Shown piece after piece: positions 8,432 through 17,049 of a stretch of DNA of 64,000 nucleotides (the first letter of the stretch is position 1; every line of letters starts with the position of its first letter). The notes below the pieces were generated by a model, which saw only the letters and a program-made list of their open reading frames with translations, searched no databases and was not told the DNA's origin. The DNA is from JAOUEA01 sp963810915 (lineage in GTDB: Bacteria > Actinomycetota > UBA4738 > HRBIN12). Location: NCBI GenBank assembly GCA_963810915.1, contig CAWEPH010000005.1:310001-374000 (forward strand). The letters run 5' to 3'. A program made the translations under genes and the position numbers.

Positions 8432-9136
8432 ATGAAGAGCCTCGGGAGATCCCTCGTCGTCCTGGCCGGTTCCGTCGCGGCGATGACGGCAGGTGCCGCA
8501 AGCCGCTTCGGCGCAGACGATGATCACGCCCTCGGTGACGCCCGTGGAGAACCCGGCGGCGAGCGGGCCCATCACGCCGTTCGGGATCCACACGAGCCTG
8601 GCGGTCCTCCTCGGGATCCTGGGCGTCGTCGTCGTGGTCGTGATCGTGGTCCTCTACCTGCGGTACGCGCCGCGCTTCGCCAAGGACGAGGAGTCGCTCA
8701 AGGTCGTGCGCGCGGATCGCGTCCGCATCGGCGAGGAACTACCCGCGCCGCAACGTCGATCTCACGCAGGCGGCGCCGGTGCTCGTGGCTCCTCCGGCGA
8801 TCCCCGCCGCGGCCACGGCCGCCGTCGCAGCCGCAGCCCCCGCCGCTGCCGTCGTCGCCGCAGCCGCCGCCGGCCCCCGCGGCCGCCGCCGCCCCCGCAG
8901 CAGCGCCGCGCCCCAGCGCCGCCGAGGCGCCGCCGCCCCGCCGCCGCCGCAGCCCGCCGCCCCCGCACCGCCGGCCGAGCCGGCCGAGCGCGTCGAGGTC
9001 ACGATGGATCAAGAGGTCTTCGACAAGACGCTCGAGGAACTGCTCGCCGCCGGGCACCGACCGGCGGATCGCCGAAGGCAAGGCGCGCCGCGCCGGGATG
9101 ATCGCCGCCAAGAAGAAGGCGGCGGGCGAGGGCTGA
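8432..9136 (+). CDS. Exported Ala/Pro-rich membrane protein, multiply frame-broken
   Basis: A single gene reading through three frame changes (near 8493, 8745 and 9050). It begins MKSLGRSLVVLAGSVAAMTA with an ASA-QT type signal cleavage. A membrane helix follows (SLAVLLGILGVVVVVVIVVLYL), then a charged segment (RYAPRFAKDEESLKVVRADRV). A long Ala/Pro/Arg-rich linker leads to a conserved tail, MDQEVFDKTLEELLAAG and then RRIAEGKARRAGMIAAKK. A TAGAAT box ends 8 nt before the ATG, suggesting a leaderless transcript. No family recognised. The linker composition makes exact break positions uncertain. Confidence 0.55.
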   Translation: MKSLGRSLVVLAGSVAAMTAGAASRFGADDDHALGDARGEPGGERAHHAVRDPHEPGGPPRDPGRRRRGRDRGPLPAVRAALRQGRGVAQGRARGSRPHRRGTTRAATSISRRRRRCSWLLRRSPPRPRPPSQPQPPPLPSSPQPPPAPAAAAAPAAAPRPSAAEAPPPRRRRSPPPPHRRPSRPSASRSRWIKRSSTRRSRNCSPPGTDRRIAEGKARRAGMIAAKKKAAGEG

Positions 9137-9152
9137 GCCCCCGCCACCCCCT

Positions 9153-10224
9153 ATGGGCGCAGCCCAGGTCGACTGGTCGATGGGGTCGGCGGCCGCCCGC
9201 CTCGCCGACTGGGATACCGCCCTGCAGTTCGGCAGGAAGGTGTCGGGTCCCGGGCCGGGCGTGCCCGCCGTGGAACGGGCGCGGATGCGCGAGGACTTCG
9301 CCGAGCTGGTGCCCCTCGCCGAGGACCTGATCAAGGCCTTCTGCGGGTTGGAGGTGAGCGGGTTCCGCTCGCGCGCCTGGGTGATGGCCCGGAGCGAGTG
9401 GATCCGGCAGAACCTCAACGGGGTCCAGCGTCTGCTCGAGCCGCTCGCGGAGCGGATGCTGGCGGACAAGAAGCAGCGCGCCGAGTACAAGCGCAAGGCC
9501 ATGGGCGCGCAAGCGGGCGCGCTCTTCGGCTACGTGGCACGTCGCGTGCTCGGGCAGTACGACGTGTTCCTGCCTCCCGACGACGAGGGTCTCCTGTACT
9601 TCGTGGGCCCCAACGTCGCGGAGGTGGAGCGTCGGTTCCACATGCCGCCCCGCGACTTCCGACTCTGGATCTCGATCCACGAGGTCACCCACCGGGTCCA
9701 GTTCGGCGCGGCGCCGTGGTTGAAGCCCTATCTCGTCGGGTCTCGTCGACACCTACCTCGCGTCGATCTCGCTCGACTCGCGCGAGCTGATGGAGCAGCT
9801 GAAGCGCGCCGCCGAGGAGGCCCGCGCGGGCGCCGACGTGCGAGGCATGGGCGGGGTCTTCCTGCTGCTCTCCCCCGACCAGCGGGAGATCTTCGTGCGG
9901 ATGCAGGGGATGATGGCGCTCCTCGAGGGTCACGCCTCGTTCGTGATGAACGAGGTGGCGCGCGATCACGTGCGCGACGTGGATCGGATGCGGCGCGCCC
10001 TCGCGACCCGCCGCCGATCGAACGCAGCCGAGCGGACGCTCCAGCGTGCGATCGGGTTCGACCAGAAGATCAAGCAGTACGACACCGGCGAGCGGTTCGT
10101 GCGCGACGTCATCGCGCGCGCCGGCATGGAGACCTTCAACCTCGTCTGGCGCTCCGCGGACCATCTCCCGTCCACCGAGGAGATCGCCGACCCGGAACGC
10201 TGGCTCGCCCGCGTCGAGGGCTGA
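9153..10224 (+). CDS. DUF2342 zincin-like metallohydrolase (F420-associated family), frame-broken
   Basis: About 356 residues after repairing one extra base near 9740; the downstream frame reads LVDTYLASISLDSRELMEQL. The zinc-site motif HEVTH lies in DFRLWISIHEVTHRVQFGAAPWL, and a second conserved motif EGHASFVMNEVARD may supply the third ligand. This actinobacterial family is often labelled 'coenzyme F420 biosynthesis-associated' from gene neighbourhoods; its substrate is not known. Here it sits directly before tilS-hpt-ftsH, a placement I recall as common in Actinomycetota. The gap to tilS is 5 nt, so an operon is likely. Confidence 0.82.
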
Positions 10225-10229
10225 GCTCG

Positions 10230-11227
10230 GTGCGGCGCCCGCCGTCCGTCGCCCGCGTGCTCCAACGCATCACCGCCACCGCACGGACCCACGACCTCTT
10301 CATCCCCGGGCGCGTCGTGCTGGTGGCGGTCTCGGGCGGTCCCGACTCCGTCTGCCTCCTCGAGTCGCTCGTGCGGCTCCGCCGGCTGTTCGGCTACGGG
10401 CTCGAGGTGGCGCACGTGGATCACCGGCTCCGCCCGGACTCCTCATGCGGACGCGGCCTACGTGCGCCGGCTGGCGGCCCGTCACGATCTCCCGTTCCAT
10501 CTGCACACGGTGTCGACCGCGCCCGCCGCCGGTTCCTCCGTGGAGGCGTGGGCCCGCCGGGAGCGCATCGAGGCCCTCGCCCGGTTCGCGCACGACCTGG
10601 ACGCGGGCCGCATCGCGCTCGGACACACGCTCGACGACCAGGCCGAGACCGTGCTGCTCAACCTCGTCACCGGCTCGGGGTTGAGCGGGCTCGCGGGCAT
10701 CCGCTACGTCGCCGGGCCGTGGGCGAATCCGCTGCTCGACGTGACGCGGGACGAGGTTGAGGCGTTCTGTGCCTCGCTGCATCTGCGCCCACGTCGCGAT
10801 CCCACCAACGACGACACGCGGTTCCTCCGCAACGCGCTGCGCTTGGAGGGGCTCCCCGCACTCGAGCGTGCACTCGGCCGGAACCTGCGCGAGCCGCTCG
10901 CACGCACGGCGTCGACGCTCGCCGAGGACGCCGAGGAGCTCGCCCGCCGGGCGACCGATGCGGCCGATGCGGTCCTCGCCGAGACCGCCGAGGGGGTCGA
11001 CCTCGACGCGGTCGGGCTCCTCGACCTCCCGCGAGCGATCGCCGCGCGGGTGGCGAGCCAGGCCGTGTACGCGTGCGGCGCCGTCTGCACGCGCGCCGAC
11101 GTCGAGGCCGTCCTCGATCTCGCGTCGGGCAGACCCGGGCGCCGCCGCGACCTCTCCGACGGGGTGAAGCGCGCGCCGGGGACGCCATCACGTCCATCTG
11201 CTCCGCTCGCTAGACTCCGGGCCCTGA
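10230..11227 (+). CDS. tilS: tRNA(Ile)-lysidine synthase, frame-broken
   Basis: Makes lysidine at the wobble C of tRNA-Ile(CAU) so that it reads AUA. The N-terminal PP-loop is VAVSGGPDSVCLLE, followed by VAHVDHRLRPDS, ALGHTLDDQAETVLLNL and the RNPTN-like DPTNDDTRFLRN. The GTG at 10230 lies 5 nt after the zincin stop. Two frame breaks (near 10440 and 11170) separate intact motifs: the middle frame continues HADAAYVRRLAARHDLPFHLH and the last ends ARRGRHHVHLLRSLDSGP. About 331 residues, normal for the short form. The stop overlaps the hpt start (TGATG). The enzyme is essential, so the breaks are probably errors in the sequence. Confidence 0.88.
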
Positions 11228-11781
11228 TGGACGTCTACGCCTCCGACATCGAGAAGGTCCTGCATCTCCGCGGACGAGATCCAGGGCAAGCTCGCGGAGA
11301 TGGGCGCGCGCATCACCCAGGACTACGCCGGATCGTCGCTGCTGCTCGTCGGGGTGCTGAAGGGCGCCTTCGTCGTCATGGCCGATCTGGCACGCTACGT
11401 GCACCTGCCGCTGGAGTTCGACTTCATGGCGGTGTCGTCCTACGGGGCGGCCACGAAGACCTCGGGCGTGGTGCGGATCCTGAAGGACCTCGACCACGAA
11501 CTCGAGGGGCGCGACGTGCTGCTGGTCGAGGACATCGTGGACTCCGGGCTGACGCTCAAGTACCTGCTGAAGAACCTCGCCGCGCGCAAGCCCGCATCGT
11601 TGGAGGTGGCGGCCCTCCTGCGCAAGCAGGGGATCCAACAGGTCGAGCTCGACCTGCGGTACGTGGGCTTCGACATCCCCAACGAGTTCGTGGTCGGGCT
11701 ACGGCCTCGACTTCGCGGAGAAGTATCGGAACCTCCCGTACGTGGCGACGCTCCGGCCCGGAGGCCTACGGCGGCGCCTGA
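11227..11781 (+). CDS. hpt: Hypoxanthine phosphoribosyltransferase, frame-broken
   Basis: Salvages hypoxanthine and guanine to nucleotides. About 183 residues, the family norm. Motifs: LLLVGVLKGAFVVMADLAR (PPi loop), DFMAVSSYG, the PRPP-binding VLLVEDIVDSGLTLKYLL, and C-terminal YVGFDIPNEFVVGYGLDFAEKYRNLPYV. Three single-base breaks (near 11270, 11700 and 11760) are needed to read it. A TAGACT box lies 10 nt before the ATG, inside the end of tilS. The tilS-hpt-ftsH order is widespread in bacteria and supports the call. Confidence 0.9.
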   Translation: MDVYASDIEKVLHLRGRDPGQARGDGRAHHPGLRRIVAAARRGAEGRLRRHGRSGTLRAPAAGVRLHGGVVLRGGHEDLGRGADPEGPRPRTRGARRAAGRGHRGLRADAQVPAEEPRRAQARIVGGGGPPAQAGDPTGRARPAVRGLRHPQRVRGRATASTSRRSIGTSRTWRRSGPEAYGGA

Positions 11782-11829
11782 TCCCGCGCGGCGGGAACCG
11801 TCGCAATCGGCCGGCCCGTCCAACGAGCG

Positions 11830-12216
11830 ATGCGCCGATCCCTCATGCGCCGCGGCACTGCTCCTGCTCGCCGCGTGCGCGCACACGCCGGGAGACGGAC
11901 CCTCGCCGATGCCGGGATCCGGTGCGCGCGGGACCGTCGTGTTCGGGCCCAACTGCCCCGTAGTGGTCGCGGGATCGCCCTGTCCCGGACCGACCGTGGC
12001 AGGGCAAGGTGCAGGCGTTCACCGTCGGCGGCGCGTTCGTGCGCGAGACGACCACGGACCGCCACGGTACGTTCGAGCTGCCGCTCGGCCCGGGCACGTA
12101 CGACCTCATCCCGCTGACGCCCGACGGCCCGCCCACCGCGAAGATGCAACGCGTGACGGTGACCGCCGGCAGCTTCGTCTCGGTGACAGCTACAGGTGGA
12201 CTCCGGCATCCGCTGA
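11830..12216 (+). CDS. Lipoprotein with carboxypeptidase-regulatory-like fold, frame-broken
   Basis: The N-terminus MRRSLMRR runs, after a frame step near 11850, into a lipobox (ALLLLAACAHTPGDG), indicating a lipid-anchored extracellular protein. Two further breaks (near 12005 and 12190) lead through KVQAFTVGGAFVRETTTDRHGTF and LPLGPGTYDLIPLTPDG to the ending SVTLQVDSGIR and a stop at 12214. The region RHGTFELPLGPGTYDL is typical of CarboxypepD_reg or prealbumin-like beta-sandwich domains. About 125 residues. Function unknown; it lies between hpt and ftsH. Confidence is limited by the three breaks. Confidence 0.5.
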
Positions 12217-12350
12217 GCCCGGGCGTCCTTGTCCTGACCCGGTGCTACCATCGGAAACGGCCTGGCGCGCGTCCGTGCGTCCGGCCCGAGTGTCCCTGAA
12301 ACCGACTCCGCCCGCGCGTACGCACTCGAGCACACCGACAGGAGCCCGAT

Positions 12351-14294
12351 CTGAGCAGCACGCCACCGGTCTCGCCGCTCAAGCGCTTCGGCCGTGCCCC
12401 CACCATCTGGATCGTGGCAGGGACACTTCTGTTCTTGCTGATCCTCACGTTCGCGGGGCGCTCGACCTCGTCCAAGGAGCTGAAGTTCTCCGAGTTCGAG
12501 CAGGCACTCTCCAACGGCGACGTCAAGACGGCGCAGATCTTGGAGGGCGACCACAAGGTCGTCGGGGAGCTGCAGGACGGCACGAAGTACTGGGCCGCGT
12601 TCACGGGGGAGTTTGCCGACGAGCTCCAGACGCAGCTCGACAAGGCCGGACGTGCCCAACAGCACGGACCCCCAGAAGCCGAACCAGCTGATCGGGACGT
12701 TCGTGACCGTGCTCCTGCCGGTGCTGCTGATCGCGGGTGTGCTGATCTGGGTGATGAACCGTTCGCAGGGCGGCAGCGGCCGCGTGATGCAGTTCGGTCG
12801 CAGCAAGCACAAGGTCGTCAGCAAGGACCAGCCCAAGACGACGTTCAAGGACGTCGCCGGCGTCGACGAGGCCATCGAGGAGCTCGAGGAGGTGAAGGAC
12901 TTCCTCCAGGATCCCGGCAAGTTCAAGGCGATGGGCGCCAAGATCCCGCGTGGCGTGCTCCTGTTCGGCCCGCCGGGCACCGGGAAGACGCTGCTCGCGC
13001 GCGCGGTGGCCGGCGAGGCCGGCGTGCCCTTCTTCCAGATCAGCGGGTCGGACTTCGTGGAGATGTTCGTCGGCGTGGGGCGGCGCGCGTGCGCGACCTC
13101 TTCGAGCAGGCGAAGGCGAGCGCGCCCGCCATCGTGTTCATCGACGAGATCGACGCCGTCGGACGCCAGCGCGGGGCCGGGATGGGCGGTGGCCACGACG
13201 AACGTGAGCAGACGCTGAACCAGCTCCTCGTCGAGATGGACGGGTTCGATCAACGCAGCACCGTGATCCTGATGGCGGCGACGAACCGGCCCGACATCCT
13301 CGACCCGGCCCTGCTGCGCCCGGGACGGTTCGATCGGCAGGTCGTGATCGACCGGCCGGACCTCGAGGGCCGCAAGGCCATCCTGCGGGTGCACGCGCGC
13401 GGCAAGCCCTTCGACGCCTCGGTGCACCTCGACGTGCTCGCGCGACGCACGCCGGGGTTCACGGGCGCCGACCTCGCCAACGTGATCAACGAGTCCGCGC
13501 TCCTGGCCGCCCGCCGCAACAAACGGGCGATCTCGATGTCCGAGATCGAGGAGGCCGTCGACCGCGTGATGGCGGGTCCCGAGCGCAAGACGCGCGTGAT
13601 GGATGAGCAGGAGCGGCGGTTGATCGCTTACCACGAGGGCGGTCATGCGCTGGTCGCGCACGTCCTGCCCAACACCGACGAGGTGCACAAGATCACGGTG
13701 ATCCCGCGCGGGCGCGCCCTCGGCTACACGCTCACGTTGCCCGAGCAGGACAAGTTCCTGATGACCCGCGAGCAGCTGCGCGATGAGCTCGCCATGCTGA
13801 TGGGCGGCCGCGTGGCCGAGGAGATCGTTGCGGGGGACGTCACGACGGGCGCCGGCAACGACATCGAACGCGCCACCAAGGTGGCGCGCCAGATGGTCAC
13901 CGAGTACGGCATGTCCGACGTGATCGGTCCCCGCACACTCGGCGTCAAGCAGGGCGAGGTGTTCCTCGGCCGTGACTGGGGGTCCACGCCCGACTACTCC
14001 GACGCCGTCGCGCTGGAGATCGACACCGAGGTGCGCGCGCTGATCGACGAGGCTCACGATGTCGCCCTCGACATCCTCACGGAGCACCGAGGCAAGCTCG
14101 ACAGCCTGGCGGAGCGGCTGGTGGCGGAGGAGACGCTCGACCGCGAGGAGGTGCTGAAGTTCTTCGCGGACATCCCCAAGCGCTCGCCTCGGCCGACCGA
14201 GGTCCGCGGTGCGGCCCTCGCGGTGTCGCGCCAGTCCATGCAATCAGAGCCGGGCAAGGGGCCATCGACGCCCGGGACGCTCGGACCACGCTGA
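12351..14294 (+). CDS. ftsH: ATP-dependent membrane zinc protease FtsH, frame-broken
   Basis: About 647 residues. Two membrane helices (IWIVAGTLLFLLILTFAG and LIGTFVTVLLPVLLIAGVLIWV) flank the small extracytoplasmic domain. The AAA module has Walker A GPPGTGKT, Walker B VFIDEIDAVG, and the second region of homology ATNRPDILDPALLRPGRFDR. The protease site is HEGGH. It degrades membrane and regulatory proteins. Two breaks, an extra base near 12650 (KADVPNSTDPQKP) and a missing G near 13080 (VGVGAARVRDLFEQAK), are repaired in this reading. CTG at 12351 is taken as start because AGGAG lies 6 nt upstream and no ATG/GTG precedes 12414 in frame; GTG 12414 would fall inside the first helix. Confidence 0.93.
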   Translation: MSSTPPVSPLKRFGRAPTIWIVAGTLLFLLILTFAGRSTSSKELKFSEFEQALSNGDVKTAQILEGDHKVVGELQDGTKYWAAFTGEFADELQTQLDKAGRAQQHGPPEAEPADRDVRDRAPAGAADRGCADLGDEPFAGRQRPRDAVRSQQAQGRQQGPAQDDVQGRRRRRRGHRGARGGEGLPPGSRQVQGDGRQDPAWRAPVRPAGHREDAARARGGRRGRRALLPDQRVGLRGDVRRRGAARVRDLFEQAKASAPAIVFIDEIDAVGRQRGAGMGGGHDEREQTLNQLLVEMDGFDQRSTVILMAATNRPDILDPALLRPGRFDRQVVIDRPDLEGRKAILRVHARGKPFDASVHLDVLARRTPGFTGADLANVINESALLAARRNKRAISMSEIEEAVDRVMAGPERKTRVMDEQERRLIAYHEGGHALVAHVLPNTDEVHKITVIPRGRALGYTLTLPEQDKFLMTREQLRDELAMLMGGRVAEEIVAGDVTTGAGNDIERATKVARQMVTEYGMSDVIGPRTLGVKQGEVFLGRDWGSTPDYSDAVALEIDTEVRALIDEAHDVALDILTEHRGKLDSLAERLVAEETLDREEVLKFFADIPKRSPRPTEVRGAALAVSRQSMQSEPGKGPSTPGTLGPR

Positions 14295-14312
14295 CTCCGT
14301 AGACTCCGAAGC

Positions 14313-14975
14313 ATGACCGACCGCTGGGCGACCTTCGACTGCTACGGCACGCTCGTCGACTGGTTCGGGGGCACCCGCTCCACCCTCGCGCGATTGTGGC
14401 CCGACGCCGATGCCGAAAGGCTGCTCGCGCGGTACCACGCGGTCGAGCCGACCGTGCAAGCCGGCCGCGGGATCGCGTACCGGCAGGTGATGGCCGAGAC
14501 GCTCGCCGGCGTCGCGTCCTCGGAAGGGCTCGAGATCCCCGCCGGCGAGGAGGACGCGCTCGCGGTCTCGTTGCCGGCGTGGCCCGTGTTCCCCGATGTC
14601 CCACCGGCGCTCCTCGGGCTCCGCGACCGCGGGTGGAAGCTGGCGATCCTGTCGAACACCGACGCCGACCTGCTCGATGCCTCGCTGCTCGCCATCGGCG
14701 TTCCGGTTGATCTCCGGATCGTGGCCTCGGAGGTCGGCAGCTACAAGCCGGCGTTCGGGCACTGGGAGGCGTTCTTCCGCGAGACGGGGGCCGATCGCGC
14801 GCGCCACGTGCACGTCGCCGCCTCGCTCTTCCACGACGTGGAGCCCTGCGCCGCACTCGGTCTGCCGTGCGTCTGGATCAACCGGCAGGGTGAGTCGAGC
14901 GACCTGCCGCGCGCGGGAGAGCGTCCGGATCTCGGCGGACTCCCCGACGCGCTCGATGCGTTGGTTCCCGCCTGA
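14313..14975 (+). CDS. HAD-superfamily hydrolase, haloacid dehalogenase type II-like
   Basis: 220 residues. HAD motif I is FDCYGTLVDWFGG with nucleophile Asp9, motif II SNTD (about 110), motif III Lys in SYKPAFGHW, and motif IV VAASLFHDVEP. The DCYGTLVDW form and the all-helical cap resemble L-2-haloacid dehalogenases, but many such proteins are general phosphatases, so the substrate cannot be assigned. TAGACT ends 7 nt before the ATG, suggesting a leaderless mRNA independent of ftsH. Confidence 0.85.
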   Translation: MTDRWATFDCYGTLVDWFGGTRSTLARLWPDADAERLLARYHAVEPTVQAGRGIAYRQVMAETLAGVASSEGLEIPAGEEDALAVSLPAWPVFPDVPPALLGLRDRGWKLAILSNTDADLLDASLLAIGVPVDLRIVASEVGSYKPAFGHWEAFFRETGADRARHVHVAASLFHDVEPCAALGLPCVWINRQGESSDLPRAGERPDLGGLPDALDALVPA

Positions 14976-15017
14976 CCTGAGCCGCACGCGAGTCCGCCCT
15001 CGGCCTAGACTCCTGGC

Positions 15018-15557
15018 ATGCAGCGGGTCGAGCCGCAGGATCTCTACGCCGTGCTGGGCGTCGGGCCTGAAGCGTCGGCGTCCGCCATCCGCCACGCCTA
15101 CCGCGCCCTCGCCCGTCGGCTGCACCCCGATGTCAACGCGGGAGCTACGGAGGCGTTCCGGCGGGTCGCCGACGCGTATCGGGTCCTGGGCGACGACCGG
15201 CGCCGCCACGCCTACGACGTGCAGCGCGCGGACGCCTTCCGCCGATCGGGCCCGACCGCGGAACGCCGCGCGCCGGGGCCGACGGGCAACATCGGCGTGG
15301 CGCGCCCGTACCACGCCGCTCCCATCCCGCGAACCCCCGACGCCGAGCCCGGGATCGACGAATGGCGGATCCTCGGATGGGTGGGCCGCACGATCGCGGC
15401 CGCGGTGGTGCTCGCGATGGTCGTGATCGTGGCGGCCGCGTTGATCCTCGGGGGCGGGAGCAGCACCGTGGCGACGCCGGGTCCCGAGATCGGCACGGTC
15501 TGCCAGACCCCCGATGGATGGGTGGACTGCCACCTGCTGGATCCGCGCCTGCCGTGA
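15018..15557 (+). CDS. Membrane-anchored DnaJ-domain protein
   Basis: 179 residues. A J domain (residues 7-68) carries the HPD motif in ARRLHPDVNAGA, with the helix IV pattern YRVLGDDRRRHAYD. A polar linker leads to one membrane helix (IAAAVVLAMVVIVAAALILGG, about 130-150) and a short tail with two Cys (VCQTPDGWVDCHL), possibly a disulfide outside the membrane. J domains stimulate Hsp70 ATPase; this type probably recruits DnaK to the membrane. A TAGACT box lies 6 nt before the ATG. Not a canonical DnaJ, as the zinc-finger and C-terminal domains are absent. Confidence 0.82.
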   Translation: MQRVEPQDLYAVLGVGPEASASAIRHAYRALARRLHPDVNAGATEAFRRVADAYRVLGDDRRRHAYDVQRADAFRRSGPTAERRAPGPTGNIGVARPYHAAPIPRTPDAEPGIDEWRILGWVGRTIAAAVVLAMVVIVAAALILGGGSSTVATPGPEIGTVCQTPDGWVDCHLLDPRLP

Positions 15558-15585
15558 TCCGGCGGGTTGCCGATAGGATGCGCGC

Positions 15586-16164
15586 GTGACCAGCGATCGC
15601 TTCGACGAGGACAAGATCGCGGAGGGTGTCCGTCTGATCCTGGACGGGATCGGCGAGGACGTCGACCGCGGAGGTCTGAAGGAGACCCCCCACCGCGTGG
15701 CGCGGATGTACCGGGAGATCTGCGCCGGCGTCGGCGAGGATCCCACGGAGCTCGTCACCGTCGTCGAGGGCGCGGACTTCGACGAGATGATCATGGTGCG
15801 CGACATCCCGCTGTCGTCGCTGTGCGAGCACCACCTGATCCCCTTCAACGGGCGTGCCCACGTGGCCTACGTGCCCAACAAGTCGGGCCACATCACGGGC
15901 CTGTCGAAGATCGCCCGCGTCGTGGACGTCCTGGCGAAGAAGCCGCAGGTCCAGGAACGGCTCACCACGGAGATCGCCGACACGATCGAGCGTGCGCTGG
16001 ACCCCCGTGGCGTGTTCGTCGTGATCGAAGCCGAACACCTCTGCATGACGATGCGCGGGATCAAGAAGCCGGGATCGATCACGGTGACGTCGGCGGTCCG
16101 CGGGCTCTTCCGCACGGACGCGCGTACGCGTCAGGAGGCCATGAACCACATCGGCATGCGCTAG
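15586..16164 (+). CDS. folE: GTP cyclohydrolase I
   Basis: Converts GTP to 7,8-dihydroneopterin triphosphate, the first step of folate synthesis. 192 residues. Zinc ligands lie in LSSLCEHHLIPF (Cys and His) and in EHLCMTMRGIKKPGS (second Cys). GLSKIARVVDVLAKKPQVQERLT and the TSAVRGLF tail are typical. The GTG start has TAGGAT 6 nt upstream and no ribosome site, consistent with leaderless expression. It heads the folate gene block. Confidence 0.95.
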   Translation: MTSDRFDEDKIAEGVRLILDGIGEDVDRGGLKETPHRVARMYREICAGVGEDPTELVTVVEGADFDEMIMVRDIPLSSLCEHHLIPFNGRAHVAYVPNKSGHITGLSKIARVVDVLAKKPQVQERLTTEIADTIERALDPRGVFVVIEAEHLCMTMRGIKKPGSITVTSAVRGLFRTDARTRQEAMNHIGMR

Positions 16165-16190
16165 GTACGCGCACCGCTACGATGGACCGC

Positions 16191-17049
16191 ATGGCCGAGG
16201 GCTCCGTATGGCGCTGCCGTGAGCACGCGTTCCCCCTCGGGGAGCGCACGATGCTCATGGGCATCGTGAACGTGACGCCCGACTCGTTCAGCGACGGCGG
16301 TCGGTTCCTCGGCGCGGCCGACGCGGTCGACCACGCGCTGCGGATGGCCGCCGACGGGGCGGACATCCTCGACGTGGGAGGGGAGTCGACGCGACCCGGC
16401 GCCGAGGATGTTTCGGTCGCCGAGGAGCTCGGGCGCGTGCTTCCGGTGATCGAGGGGATCCGCGCGGAGCTCCCCCACGTCCCGCTGAGCGTCGACACGC
16501 GCAGGGCGGAGGTGGCCCGGCGAGGCGATCGCGGCCGGCGCGGCCATCGTGAACGACGTCTCCGCCGCGGCCGATCCCGAGATGCTGCCGCTCGTGAGGG
16601 AGGCGGGGGTCGGCATCGTGCTGATGCACATGAAGGGCGAGCCCAAGACGATGCAGGAGCGTCCGACCTACGAGGACGTCGTCGCCGAGGTGCGGACGTT
16701 CCTCGCGGCACGGCTCGGCGCGGCCGTCGCCGCGGGCGTGCCGCGCGACCGGCTCTGCGTTGACCCCGGCATCGGGTTCGGCAAGAACCTCCATCACAAC
16801 CTGGAGCTCCTGCGGCACATCGGATCCTTCCGGGACCTCCGTGTCCCGGTCTTGGTCGGTGCCTCCCGCAAGCGATTCATCGGCGAGCTGACCGGGGTCG
16901 ACGACCCGGCCCAGCGGGTGGAGGGGACCGCAGGAGCCGTGGCCTGGTGCGCGGGCCAAGGGGTCGACGTCGTGCGCGTGCACGACGTCCGGGAGATGGC
17001 GCGCGTGGTGCGCGTGGTGGATGCGATCACCCGCGGAGGCCCCCCGTGA
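16191..17049 (+). CDS. folP: Dihydropteroate synthase, frame-broken
   Basis: Condenses dihydropterin pyrophosphate with p-aminobenzoate; target of sulfonamides. About 285 residues. Motifs: MGIVNVTPDSFSDGG, ILDVGGESTRPGA, LSVDTRRAEVA, AIVNDVSA, IVLMHMKGEPKTMQ, DPGIGFGKN, VGASRKRFIG. One extra base near 16517 breaks the frame between VDTRRAEVA and GEAIAAGAAIVNDV. ATG 16191 is preferred to ATG 16182 because a TACGAT -10 box (16178-16183) overlaps the earlier codon and leaves 7 nt to the later one. The stop overlaps the next gene. Confidence 0.92.

Noticed and set aside
8779..9000. Possible separate gene or repeat in the Ala/Pro-rich stretch
   Set aside because: All frames are open because of GCC/CCG richness; it is better read as the linker of the 8432-9136 gene.
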